64,000 bases of DNA. Origin: Forficula auricularia. Its lineage: Eukaryota > Arthropoda > Insecta > Dermaptera > Forficulidae. The stretch covers positions 930,001 through 994,000 of the forward strand of contig JALMQS010000088.1 of NCBI GenBank assembly GCA_024734495.1, given 5' to 3'. Positions 1 to 11,204 of this stretch are shown here, piece after piece. The position numbers and the translations under genes were made by a program. Numbering within the stretch: the first letter of the stretch is position 1; each line of letters starts with the position of its first letter. Under the pieces are notes generated by a model. That model was given only the letters and a program-made list of their open reading frames with translations, ran no database searches and had not been told where the DNA came from.

Positions 1-261
1 GAAATTTTGATTTTCAAGAATTTGATAGAACGGCCCTATAGTCCTTTTGTATAAATCTATCTATGTGTTTTACAAATAATATAAAAACACACTGTTATAA
101 AGAGAAATGATTACTGAACAAATTAAAAATATTCCTAAATCGATTAATTGAAAATTTATTTTAAATAAAAATAGTTATTCAATTGAATATATTTTTATTA
201 TAAAATGAGTGCTCAAGGCATAGATATTTGGATTTACTAATTTTTTTTATAAGTACAATTT

Positions 262-470
262 ATGTGGGGGCCCCTCTTTTGTGGAGGCCCCAGGCATTTG
301 CCCCGTTTGCCCTCCCTTAAATCCGGCTCTGCAGTCATACCAAAGATAATTGGTTCAATGAATCTCTTGAGCAGAAATCTCACACCACACGTCAGCAAGT
401 CACCAGTTTTGACATCAGCAGATTACTTCCTATGGTGTAATCTCAAGGAAAGCGTAAGGTAATTTTCAAA
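262..470 (+). pseudogene. Possible Tc1/mariner-type transposase remnant
   Basis: A 66-codon open frame ends with a stretch reading SADYFLWCNLKESV (about bases 420-465). This resembles the C-terminal region around the last catalytic aspartate of IS630/Tc1/mariner transposases, where a D-(Y/F)-FLWG-LK motif is usual. Nothing upstream in the frame is recognisable and no terminal repeats were found. It is probably a small decayed fragment; chance similarity is possible. Confidence 0.3.
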
Positions 471-568
471 CAATATAAAGAAACGGGCTCGATTTACATT
501 TAAATAATAGGAGTATGACAAAAAATAGTGGGATATTCCATTGAAATATAGAAGCACAAACAACTAAC

Positions 569-830
569 CTTCTTGAGAAGGATCGGCAGCTAGACGAAAA
601 ATGAGTTCTCTGGCTACGTCGACGAGGCGGCCAGGGATGTAACGAGCTCTTCTGCATACTGCTTGCATCACTTGCAACTCACTACGTGTGATACGTAATA
701 GCATAAATCTCGCAGCAAGGCGGATCAGGTAAATTAAAGAGTTGCTCACCTGATCGCCCATCCAGCTATTCCGTTCGTTTGCATAATCAACTCGGGTCTT
801 GTCCAAAAGTTTTTTTAGAACCGTACGAAG
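569..830 (-). CDS. Internal exon of an unidentified conserved gene (third exon of chain)
   Basis: This open exon lies between a good acceptor (pyrimidine-rich tract then TTATTAG just above base 830) and a donor reading GAAG/GTTAGT at 568. It enters in phase 0 and leaves in phase 1 (262 bp). The product starts LRTVLKKLLDKTRVDYANER, continues through a hydrophobic helical part (SLIYLIRLAARFMLL) and ends ARYIPGRLVDVARELIFRL. This helix-rich composition is protein-like and stands out from the AT-rich surroundings. The phase fits both the exon at 9550-9755 and the F-box exon at 4728-4916, which each end in phase 0 and both happen to end in LGR. The YIPGRLVD segment faintly resembles the region after the F-box in FBXO28 (an IPGKVID-like motif), which would favour the F-box exon, but the similarity is weak. 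I do not recognise the family. The gene continues left of the window. Confidence 0.6.
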
Positions 831-984
831 CTAATAAAAGAAAGAAGACTAAACGAATAGTGAAATTTTCTTCAGCTTAAATTATTTAATATTGATGATA
901 TTGAATAGTATTGGGTAAAAAAAATCTTGTTTAAAACATGAAATTAAAAAAAAAAGAAAGTTTTAAAATTGTACATGTTGCAGT

Positions 985-1372
985 AAAAATGCGTTCTTAC
1001 TAGTTAAAACGCGTTTCGTTGAATACCTTTGTGGCAACTAGAGTTTACTGATGTTGGTTGAGTTTGGTTCAAAAATCTAGAATCTTCAATTTTGACCTTC
1101 CGCCTCATTTAGTATGTTTATTTTCAAAAATTTTTAAACGAAAATGTCAAAAATTAGAAGAAAAGTTGTAGAGAATGTAATTTTTGACATTTTCGTTTAA
1201 AAAAAATTTGAAAATAAACACATGAAATGAGGCGGAAGGTCAAAAATTAAGATTCTAGACCTTTGAACCAAACTCAACCAATATCAGTAAACCCTAGTTG
1301 CCATAAAGGTATTCAGCGAAACGAGTTTTAACTATTAAGAACCCGTTCTTACTAAAAAACTGGTTTTTACTG
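985..1372. repeat. Long palindromic (fold-back) repeat
   Basis: Two arms of about 170-190 bp are near-perfect reverse complements. The left arm runs from about 985 to 1160 and the right from about 1178 to 1372, with a spacer of under 20 bp. The arms share runs such as GACCTTCCGCCTCATTT. No coding content and no clear target duplication was found. It is probably a MITE or hairpin element of unknown class. Confidence 0.7.
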
Positions 1373-3560
1373 AAACATTATAATTATAAATTTTAGTGAA
1401 AATTTCCTTATAAGACATAAATTTCTTAAGATCTTAATTAATCATGATCATTGATTTGGAAAAAATTTTGAATTAATAAAAATAGATATTTAATTAAAAT
1501 TTAACAAAAAGTGTCTCAGATCAGACATTTTCGGATTGTAATTATCGATAGTAATTCAGTAAGCATCAAATGAACTTAAGATTATTATTTCAGAAACTAA
1601 CGATGTACTTGATACTCGGTACGCTCGGCAAAAATTATTATTTTATTTTATTTGTTATTTATTAGTGTTGAGAAATTTTTATCCCTCTCTATGAGTGTGG
1701 ATTTCAATATTCACAATTTTTATAATAATTAGAGCCCGGAAAGTTTTTTTAGTGTATGATATAGTGTATTATTTAGTATTTTTTTTTTATTGTCTGAAAA
1801 ACGGCTGAAATGATTTTGATAAAAAACTTTGGGTAAAACAAATTTACGTACTATGGAAAATCTCGTTGTTATAAACAGATTTTTGTCAGAAATTGAAGAT
1901 CTTATGAACCTAAATTGAACATTCCTATAATTTTATCAAAATATAGTCGTTTTTGAAAAATTTCTGAAGAAATTAAAAATTGTAGAATTATTAAAAATAA
2001 TTCTTAAAATATATTTCATACCATACACAAGAATTTAGACGTGTATTTGTATAAAAAAAATCCAATTTTCTCCTAAATACATGTACCATATATATCACAA
2101 TTTGTATTATCCTCTAAATTCTCTATCGATTTATTAAAGGGTTATTTTAAATTTAAAGCCATTTTATTTTCGTGAAAGCATTCCGAGATAGACTTTAGCT
2201 GCCCTCTTTAGAAAGTTTAAACAACTGAATCATGAAATTTGTTTTTGAACGATTAATTGAAAGTTTTATTTTCTTTTATTTAAATCAATTAAAAATTAAG
2301 ATTAGGTATATCTTCAGGTTAATATAATTATATTTTTTAAATAGAAGGTAGTTTCGAAAGTTTTACCGTCATTCTAAAATAAATATTTCACATATTTAAT
2401 AAAAGTCATAATTGAATTTTGTTCTTTGATTTCATTTCTTCTTAAGAATTAGATATATTCGATTCTAACTAGAAGACAATGTTAAATTATATTTAAACGA
2501 ATTATGAATAAATAATAAAGATTTTAATAAATTAAAGAGAACAAATTTCAAAATTTGGTATGGTCTCCGCAAATTTTAGCTTGGAAATTTATTTGTCAGT
2601 ATAAGACTTGAACTAAAAAGTTGGAAACTAGAGTTTCGAATTTCAGCTAATTAGCAACAACTGTTCAAAAGATCCCCGCGTATAACGATGTGATTTTTTT
2701 TTACATTTTCTTCATTTTCAACCTAAGATCTGAGCTAAACCCTAAAGTTAAAACTGTTCTTAGTTTTGAAAATAAAAACATGTCGGCTCCAAAATGAACT
2801 TTCTAAGACTTTTTGTTTTGCGTTTTCGTGAAAATTTCAATCTTGACACACAGTTATACAGAAAAAATAATGTTTGACAATGAATTTCTTAACGTTTTAT
2901 TAATTTTTTAAAGGTAAAAAAAATTGAAAATTCTTGTGGGAACTCAATACCCCGTAAGGCGGGCGAGCTTCAAATGAAAATTTGTCCCTTAGTAGTAAGC
3001 ACCTTTTTAGAAATGTAAAGGAGGGCAAAATGAATAGTAGGTACCTAAATCTTTTAATGAAAATTCAATGATTTAACATTGTTTTTAATGGAAAATTTAC
3101 ATATAATTTAGGAAGTATATTATTATATGCACAGTCGAGACTTATTTTATGAGGTAGATACGTTCCAAAAACAGTCGCATAAAAATATTGTAAAATTAGG
3201 GATAGGTTTCATAATCCTAAAAAAAGAATAGAAAAAAACGATATTAATTTAATTTTGGTAGTTACAATTTTTTAAATTTTTTTACTCAGAATTATTGTCG
3301 CTATTTTGTAATGTTCGCACTGACTCAAAATCACTTTCATTACTAAAAGTAATAACACATCATATTTGTACATTAAGGGTAATTTTATTGTTGTTTATTG
3401 TTTTTAGAAATCTGGAGAAAAAATATTTTCAAACATAATTTTTTCTGTCTGTGCGAGGATTACTACCCCCCCCCCCCCCCACACCCCATTAAATCAAGAA
3501 AGAAAAGTCATTGAACATTCGTTCGCAAGTAAAATTTGTTATGCTACAAACCAAAGAACT
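1373..3560. other. AT-rich intronic or intergenic DNA, no gene seen
   Basis: Very AT-rich sequence with no credible exon. Around 1790-1950 there is a diverged stretch (AAACGGCTGAAATGATTTTGAT) that resembles the start of the unclassified interspersed repeat seen intact at 60768. A run of 14 or more C lies at about 3467-3480. Confidence 0.5.
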
Positions 3561-3566
3561 CCTTAA

Positions 3567-3926
3567 ATGTTGGACTTTATGGCTTCAGAATTTCGATTCA
3601 ATAGTGCAGAAAATCAGAAAATAGTTATAAGATATTCTATTAAATGGTTGTCACAAATAAACAGAAATTTGACCCGAAAATTTGAATTAATAAACTGCTT
3701 ATCTATGCCAAGTTTTAAACCATTCGTTGACAAATTACTAAAATTTGATGAAAGTGTATTTAGTCTTGAAAAAGTTTTCAATTTTTTAAAACAGTTATAT
3801 CTTATATTGATTTCAAATTTTTTGGAGGTCTTACCTACAGACATGAATGATATCTCGAAATTCCAAATCAAAGTTATTAATTTGAAAAGGGTGCCAAACT
3901 ATACTCACATAGAAAGCATTACTTGA
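3567..3926 (+). CDS. Open reading frame, unrecognised
   Basis: A 119-codon ATG-initiated frame in AT-rich DNA. The predicted product is rich in Asn, Lys, Phe and Leu, as expected of low-GC sequence. I see no domain, signal peptide or splice context, and a competing frame is open on the opposite strand over the same bases. It could be a decayed transposon fragment or chance. The frame is on the strand opposite to the host genes here. Confidence 0.15.
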   Translation: MLDFMASEFRFNSAENQKIVIRYSIKWLSQINRNLTRKFELINCLSMPSFKPFVDKLLKFDESVFSLEKVFNFLKQLYLILISNFLEVLPTDMNDISKFQIKVINLKRVPNYTHIESIT

Positions 3927-4727
3927 CTTGTGTGCCCCCTGATAGATATGCATTCAACTAGCTTCAAATAAATATCCAATGCCTATCCTACAGGCAGCGC
4001 CTTGAGGTAGATTTTCTCAGTATGATGCAATTAAGTCTTCGAAATGCCGCCCATAAAATGTTATTTTCTTTAAAATAACCTTCGATTATTATTTAAAAAA
4101 AAAAAATTGCACAAAATGTACCAAAACTATTTTTATTTTGAAAATATACTCGTATTCTTTACAATAATCATATAAACTATCAATCTACTACAGTTTTACT
4201 CTTCTAACTTTAACTTTAGCAAATTCGTTAATTAGGAATGTAGTATAGTCTAGACCAGTGCTAGACCTGACCTGATACTTTTTGAAGTCGCGGCCCCCTT
4301 GGAACCTAAGTCAATATCTCACAGCCCCCCCCCCCCCTATTTCTTTTTTAAATTCAGATTGGTTAAAAAACTATTTATAATTTTGAATTTCGTATATGCA
4401 TATACTTACTAGTCAATGCATGCATTTACTAAGGTTAAAAGTAAAAGCGTGAAAAAACATAAACACGGTTATTATGTTTTGATGATGCGGTCGTCTCTCT
4501 GTATCTTACGGCACTGCCCTGCTTACAAGAACAGAAATCAACTTGGCGAAACACGTACTAAGTTCCGAGAAATCTTAGGTAATATTCTATTAAAACTCAT
4601 AGAACCATAGTTTTAATAGAAAAGGACGTCTTTTTTACAATGGTTTAAGCAATTCAAGAGCTTGTCAAGAGTAAATTAAAAAAAAAACTTACTAAGTTAC
4701 TTTAGCTAGATAAAAATGAACACTTAC

Positions 4728-4916
4728 CCTGCCTAATTCTTTTCTTGTTATTTCATCCGTCACTTCGTTAAATCTCGTACAAACAGTTGAAACGTTGGAT
4801 GTAAGAAATTCAAATTTTAAAAAGCCAAATATGTTTTCGAGAATTTCATTGGGAAGACTCAGAAGGGTGAGGGGGTTTTTGCAATCCATTTTTGAAATTT
4901 CATCTTCACTAGACAT
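4728..4916 (-). CDS. F-box protein, first coding exon
   Basis: A 63-codon exon starts at an ATG (4916) and ends exactly at a strong donor, AGG/GTAAGTG, in phase 0. Residues about 18-50 form a typical F-box: LLSLPNEILENIFGFL, then a Val-Cys-(x)-Arg-Phe-Asn segment, as in the helix that docks on Skp1. F-box proteins act as substrate receptors of SCF ubiquitin ligases; that role here is inferred from the motif alone. Substrate-binding exons would lie at lower coordinates. The nearest phase-compatible exon is 569-830, with which it would make an FBXO28-like arrangement. Alternatively it is a separate nested gene, since it sits in the intron between 9550 and 830. A possible acceptor (CCCACAG) just above the ATG means it could also be an internal exon. 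F-box identity is fairly sure; the partner exons are not. Confidence 0.65.
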
Positions 4917-5308
4917 GGGCTGTGGGCGTTAACAAGTCGAAATCACACAATGAATTTTTTAATGAGTTGTAAAAAATATTTACTAAATAATGTTTACTAA
5001 GATTATTTTGAAACATTGAATAAATTTTGTTTATATAAACATAATAGTTAATCTCCATCATATTAAAGTTATTTTCAGTTTATTCTCAATAAGAAATAAA
5101 TAGTTGGAGTCGTTTGATTTTAAAATTATATTTTTTAAAATAAATAAATAAATTTGCATAAACTATAAAATATATTTTAAGTTTATCTCCCACCTCCCTA
5201 CCAAATTAGTTAAGAAAAAATATTATTCTGTTTATTTTTTATGTAAGAAATCTAAAATCATTCCTAGATTCAAATATAAATGCATTGCTCTTAGGAGAAT
5301 GGAAATAA

Positions 5309-5836
5309 TGCTCGCATTTGTGGAGAGAGGCCTCCAAGCATTCTCTTAATACCTTAGATGCAATTCAGAGGCGGGCTATCAGACTGATAGGCGATTCTAC
5401 ATTAACTGACACTCTCGACTCCCTAGCCTATCGTAGATCTGTCTCCACCCTTTCCCTTTTTTATAGATATTACCATGGCTTTTGTTCTGACGAAATAAAA
5501 TCGATAATCCCACAAAGGCTTCATTTGCGCGAAATACACAATTTTTTAAGATTCAACACCCCTACGCGCTTAAACTGGATACTAATCGAACAAACGCATT
5601 CGCTAATTCATTTATCCCTATGACTTCTAGAGACTGGAACTCTCTTCCCCCGACCGTCTTTCCAGCAAATTATAACCTTCAATCTTTCAAGACCGGCATC
5701 CACAGATACCTTCGACTGCTACCTAATCCCTAAATCTCCCCTTATCTTCGCGATACAAGGATCCACCACGGACTACAGAGGTTGTACCTTCTTGGTGTAA
5801 CTTCTTCTTGTATCAATATAATTATAAAAAAAAAAA
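5309..5836 (+). mobile_element. LINE 3' end, copy 1 (5'-truncated)
   Basis: From about 5309 the translation reads SHLWREASKHSLNTLDAIQ, typical of the region downstream of the reverse transcriptase domain in Jockey/CR1-like LINE proteins. A frame change follows, then the family's C-terminus (PMTSRDWN... around 5618-5735, ending YLRLLPNP). A short 3' UTR contains the family signature TTGGTGTAAC and the copy ends in an A-rich tail near 5826-5836. The same 3' end recurs at 20868, 22857, 27520, 28240 and 48863. Frame breaks make it a dead copy. Confidence 0.75.
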
Positions 5837-5839
5837 ATT

Positions 5840-7500
5840 CCCCGATAATTTTCGGTCATAATTTAGAAGGAGGGCTGAATTCGGTATTCTATTATATATA
5901 GGTATAGGAAAACAAATATTATTATAGTAATAGAATAGATTATTAATTCTATTACTGCGAATAGATGTCACCTCTTATCGGGATTTTTGCCAATAATAAG
6001 AATGAATCATTTGGATAAAATCCTATCTAAGTAGATTGCATTCTAAAGTGCGCATCATTTTTCAATTGGTGAATCAGAGTACTGGTCCTGTGACGTCATA
6101 TAGGAACTTCTGCTTCTAAGCAGGTCGAGAATAAAGATTTATTTATTTATTTAAATATAGCCATCATGATCTCTGACACTAGAGCCCCCCTCAACCATCA
6201 CCTTTCCCCTTAATCAATGGTAGTCTATATTTGTTTATTTTGGTTTGGTGTAGTTTTTTCAAATTTTTTCTCTGTTTATTTACATTCTGCAAATTATTTG
6301 TATTACTAGAAGGAATAAAGATTTTTAATAATTCTTAGGTAAGAATCAATTTATGGAAAACTGAAGTAGGTAAGGCAGAAGGGCATCTTAAAGTGGCCAT
6401 TATTTTGATCTGTTTATAAACCATTAAACGTTAGATAGTCTTTAATAAAACAAAGCGTTTTTTCTGATGTTTTTTCCTGAAAAAACACATTTAACAAAAA
6501 CAAATAAATATTGTGTAAAATTTAAAATTAAATCGTTAGAACTTTTAAAACAAATTAAAATTTAAATATTCTATAATTTCAACTATTGAAATTCCTCTAT
6601 AACAAACAAGTGATCTATTAAAAACTAAATCTTTAAATAATTTTCTGCTATTTCGAATAAATATTTATACCTATATAATATAACAAAATTGATAAAAAAA
6701 AACAATTATAAATTAATTTTTAATATGTAGAATGTTTTATTGACAATTTCAATACACAAAATCGTAACAAAATTTTTATAGAAAATTAAGTATACAAAAT
6801 ATTTTGAGTTTTTTAACCGAAACTAATTTTCTTTTCGATCTTATTTTCAATGAAAACAAGAGAGAGAAAATTATGTTTTAGAGAGCATTATATATATTAT
6901 GAGATAAATCTAGTAAACAAAATAGTATAGTCTTAGAGAGAGATGTTTTAATAATTATAAATGTGTTAATTTTCTAGTTGAGATTAATACTCAATCTATG
7001 TTTTCGTCGAATAAAAACACGATTGAATAAGGATTAATAATGAATGATAATATGATTATATATATTAATACTTAACATAAATGATACTAGAGATTAACAA
7101 TATAAATGAATATAAAGAGACGCGTCAGTCTTATGGTTGTGGCTTGAGGAAGAACAATATATCCCTCACTCGAATCACCTTTTCTTCATTAGACCCAAAC
7201 ATGAATAGCATAATAAATCTTATATTATACTCTATGGAATTAATGTCTAATGAAAATGCTTTTATCGGCCTTGAAATGAACACAGATTTCAAGATCATTA
7301 TAAGAAAAAATAAGTATGAAATAACAATTTTGGGAATACGTTTATTTTGATTTCTTCGCATGATTTCATGGAAAAAATAAAATGTTATTTAAATAAAGAA
7401 TTTTTTTATATGAAATCTCTGGGGGGGGGGGGGGGGTGGATTATTTTTTATGCGTTAATTTCCTGTGATGTCAATAAAAAATTCGGTTGTGTGGTTAAGA
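5840..7500. other. AT-rich intergenic/intronic DNA, no gene seen
   Basis: No exon or RNA gene is supported. A 16-G run lies at about 7420-7436. The open frames at 7081-7361 overlap on both strands and show no recognisable domain. Confidence 0.4.
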
Positions 7501-7510
7501 CCACACGAGA

Positions 7511-7911
7511 GAAGTGATAACTTATATGGCATTATAATTCTAATATTCTAAAATTATTAAAATTTAAATTTTTATAAAAATATACATTTTAATAATTTTA
7601 TTATTTTTTTAAAAGGAATAATTAATATATTTTCTGACAATGATTGAACTGGTACTAGACCACAGCCCAACCGTGACGCGTAACATAACGCGTGACGGCT
7701 CAATCTCATTTACTGCCCAGGAAATTAAAAATGTACATGAGCGCCAAAATTAAAATATAAGATATTAATTTGAGCTTAGAGTTAATGCTGCAGTGCCATC
7801 TTTGGTTAGACACAGACACCAACCGTGACGCGTGATGCATGACGTCTCAATCCCATTTACTGTCAATTAAAATAAAAAGTGTGCAAGGCGCGCCAAAGAA
7901 GTTATCACTTC
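7511..7911. repeat. Candidate TIR element with internal direct repeats
   Basis: A 13-bp inverted pair, GAAGTGATAACTT at about 7511-7525 and its complement near 7898-7911, bounds about 400 bp. Inside are two related direct copies of a CpG-bearing segment (CAACCGTGACGCGT, near 7668 and 7820), each followed by a CTCAATC(T/C)CATTTACTG run. This is compatible with a MITE but the class is unknown. Confidence 0.4.
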
Positions 7912-8955
7912 AAAAATTAAAATTTTCTAATTGCAATAGGCACAACCTAAAGTAATTTTCATGGATTAATAGAAGTAGCGAGAGGTATTATTATTTTATT
8001 GCGCTACCTTGATTATTGCCGGTGCAACTATTAACCATTTAAAATGTTTCCATAATACAGTATAATTTATAGAAAATTTTAATTAATTTTCCATTTACAC
8101 ACAGGAAGATTTTACCCGGAAAAACTTAAAGTCACAGATAAACATTTTTCCATGTCTATTCTGGAACAAAAATTGGTCAAATAGAGGGCAACAATTTGAA
8201 TATGATTTAAAATCTAAAAATAAGTTATAAAATAAATAAAAGATTGAAACTGATTGGATACAAATGATATAAATGGATATAAGTATTAAAATTTTGAATT
8301 TGAAAAATTAAAGAGCAATAAACAGGTCAATGATGATTGATATTACTTTAATAAAATATACCTAGTAATAATTAAAATTAATGGCAGTTAATTTTCAGGA
8401 TAATAAATATAAACTAAATATGTATAAGTTTATAGCTAATAATAAATTAAATTTGTAAGATATATTTTTTTTAATTATTCGCTCATCATATAATTAAGAA
8501 GCAAATGAAAGAACAGTGAAATATTTGCTGAGCAAAGTCAATATTTTAATACTGAAGTAAATTTTTACTAAAAGAAATCATATAAATAAATCTGTGTTCG
8601 ACTCTTTGGCTAAAAACTTTCCGCGAATTCTAACATAACATTTATTATTAACGTTTAAAGTGCTTATGGCACTCAAATGGAACAAGTGAACAGACTCTCA
8701 AAAGGAGGCATTTTCTCTAAATATTCCTTTTATTCTTAGTCGCCTGTTAGGAGATAAAGTCTGTTTCGATAAATACTTAAAAGTGTATTCTTTAAATATA
8801 TAAGTTTTTGTATACTAATCGATCATATAATCTTACGAGATATTCAATTAAAATATGACATCAATTAATTAAAAATTTACTTAATCTTTATTTTTTTACT
8901 TTCATTTTTTAACATTCGATTTAATAACTACAAGAAGAATTATGAAAGTGTCATA

Positions 8956-9365
8956 TTAAGGTAGTTCTTTCGCGACAATCCACACAAAAAGTTTTAGTCT
9001 CGTAACCACTCTATTCATATGAACGGTAAAATTTTAGGTTATGTTTTTTAACGTGACTGTACTTCTCACACTACTATATCCTCTTTATGAATGGTTCGTT
9101 TCCAAGTCATTGATCTTATATCCCCTTCACTAAAAATAATCGCCCAAATATGAGTTTTTTTTTTGTTTTTTTTTTATCAAAACTACGAGGTAAATAATTT
9201 CAATTTTTTTAAGTTACTCCGAATATATTATTCTAACAAATATTAGTTTTTCATCAAGATGGTGAAAGTCCTTCAATGAAAAAAAATAAAATAATGATCA
9301 ATTGACTTATATTCCAGGTTTCGAAGACTTCTTGAATTTTTGAATTTGTGAAAGAACTACCTTAA
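8956..9365. mobile_element. TTAA-flanked TIR element (piggyBac-like MITE), copy 1
   Basis: Inverted termini TTAAGGTAGTTCTTTCGC (from 8956) and GTGAAAGAACTACCTTAA (to 9365) end in TTAA on both sides. TTAA target duplication is characteristic of piggyBac transposons. A longer relative with nearly the same termini lies at 38662-39602. No coding capacity. The class rests only on the TTAA ends. Confidence 0.5.
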
Positions 9366-9549
9366 ATGAAATTTAAATCTAAATTTTGGAAAGTTATGAC
9401 ATAAATTATTCGTTGTCTATAATAAAATAAAAACTATGTGTTGTATTTTTTTTTTCAATTACATCCATAAAAATCTTTAAATCTTAATAAAAGGAATGAT
9501 TTTATATATTTAATGAAAATCTAACTAAAATGATTTAAAAGGTGGTTAC

Positions 9550-9755
9550 TCGTCCAAGCTTGAGTTTGGCTAATTTGCGACGACGTCGCCGACTCCCTCT
9601 AAGTCGGTCTAAAAGGGAAGCAGCGGTTTCAGAGGACTCGACACCGACAACCTGCAGCTCTTCAGCGATAAGGGAATTGGAAGCATCCAAAAATCCACTT
9701 TCAGGACGGGAGAGAGGTAAAGCTGGAAGTTGATCGAACCAACGACTCACTTTCG
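9550..9755 (-). CDS. Internal exon of an unidentified conserved gene (second exon of chain)
   Basis: This higher-GC block is open for its whole length. Using the acceptor CCAACAG at 9756-9762 it enters with two bases completing a codon. It then reads AKVSRWFDQLPALPLSRPES, an acidic stretch (AEELQVVGVESSE), a polybasic run GSRRRRRKLAKLKLGR, and a donor CGA/GTAACC, leaving in phase 0. The upstream exon 10785-10865 ends one base into a codon, so the junction V/AKVSRWF is in frame, and the next exon (830) enters in phase 0. An alternative acceptor 11 bp upstream (TTTTTTCAG/CTGAGT) would give the same frame only after a phase-0 exon. If not spliced at 9550 the frame stops 15 bases later after VTTF, which could be an alternative end with a class I PDZ-ligand look. 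Family not recognised. Confidence 0.6.
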
Positions 9756-9765
9756 CTGTTGGACT

Positions 9766-10784
9766 CAGCTGAAAAAATGATAAAATCTTTTAAAACATAT
9801 TTCCCTCTTAAATTAATGTTTAATTATATCTAAATGTTAGGTCAAAAAAAGCATAAAATGAAATGATAAATAAATAATATATTTAGTATTCAAAACGTAA
9901 TGTAATATATTATTAATTTTGTATTATGTTTATATTAATATATTAATAAAAAACAAAATAATAGGAGTATAATATTAAAATTAATAAATCAAAAAATAAA
10001 ATAAATATAATTAACGAATACACTAAAAATAATGAATCATTGATGAATTTAGTTTATAAAAAAAACTGGAGGTTATTTTATCGTAGGTAAAGTTTCTAAA
10101 CTAATATGAGATAGGATTTTCCCTATTTTTAAAAATTTACTCTCTTTTTCGTATTTTTAATGGGAAATAATCTTTTATTTATTATAGAAAATAATAAAGA
10201 AAAGTATCTCTTTCTTACTTAGAAATATTTTTCTTCTATCGAACTTTAATTATTGAGACTTATTATAAATTTTGGATGTTATGTAACAAATGGCTAAATA
10301 GATAAGCAATAGTTATTAATACTTTTAGTACACGGTGTTTCGACTACTTTTTCTAGAGCAAATTTTAAAGAAAAATCAAAACAAATATTTAACAGCTAAT
10401 AAAATAATCGATTAAATATATTATATTAAAATTTCCTAATTAAATGAAACACCTTCTAGTCTAAATTTGAAAAATAATTCTTTATTTTATATTTTCCCCG
10501 ACAAGTGCTTGGAAAAAAATAATTTCTCTTAAAAAATATTCTAAAAGACATATTCGATAGAGGAATTATTATGTAATTTATTTATATATCTACATTTCGA
10601 AGAAACTGCAGTAACTATGGTTAACTTTAATCTAAATGTTTATTTTTTATACATTAATACTTTGGAATTTAATTTTAAGTGATTAATGAAAGACAAAATC
10701 AAAAAGTTGAGAGTTAATAAAAAGAAGTAAGTATATCAGCGATCTTATTAATGGTTAGTTTAAAAAGCGGTAGTGCAAACTTAC
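9766..10784. other. AT-rich intron
   Basis: Lies between two exons of the unidentified minus-strand gene. It is strongly AT-rich and I see no other feature. Confidence 0.5.
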
Positions 10785-10865
10785 CTACACTAATTTTCAA
10801 ACCATCACCCGGAGAAGAAAGCAATGTGCGCTCTAGAAAATTGTACAAGTGCCAGTAAGAGCTAC
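10785..10865 (-). CDS. Small internal exon of an unidentified conserved gene (first visible exon of chain)
   Basis: An 81-bp exon between the acceptor AACTCAG (10866-10872) and an excellent donor GTAG/GTAAGT (10784-10779). Of the three frames only one is open; it reads SSYWHLYNFLERTLLSSPGD then GLKISV. It enters and leaves in phase 1. The exit phase fits the exon at 9550-9755 through its CCAACAG acceptor. I found no upstream exon with certainty. It may start within or beyond the NOS1AP 3' region, or NOS1AP may read into it by an alternative donor near 11230. The aromatic and helical pattern is protein-like but I do not recognise the family. Confidence 0.55.
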
Positions 10866-11204
10866 CTGAGTTAGATAAGTGTTACGTTTAGTTTCCTTAT
10901 TTATAAGTTGGTGGATTTCAACTAAATCATGGTTGAATATTTAAAAGGAAAGAAATACAATTTTAATAAATTGGGGATATTAATAAAAAGGATTTTCCAA
11001 AAATTCTAATTTATAATGATCTTATATTTTGTTCTTTATCAATTTTCAATTCCATCGCAATAGCCTATTATACATTCTTAAACTTATTTTACCGCAATAT
11101 CTGTTCTTATGCGTCCATTCCAGGATAAGAAAGTTTTTAATTAATAATTATTGTTGTAACAGTCTTAGGGTTCTGAATGGGAAAGGTTAGTGAGGGGAGA
11201 GAGA

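Noticed and set aside
3467..3481. Poly-C and poly-G runs (also near 7422, 13690, 13991, 19520, 63239) as a signal
   Set aside because: Simple sequence, some within repeats; run lengths may also be assembly artefacts.
7081..7361. Two opposed frames of 76-89 codons
   Set aside because: AT-rich, overlapping on both strands, no motif.
9756..9766. Acceptor TTTTTTCAG/CTGAGT for the 9550 exon
   Set aside because: It has a better pyrimidine tract, but after the phase-1 exon 10785-10865 it gives an early stop; the acceptor 11 bp downstream keeps the long frame.
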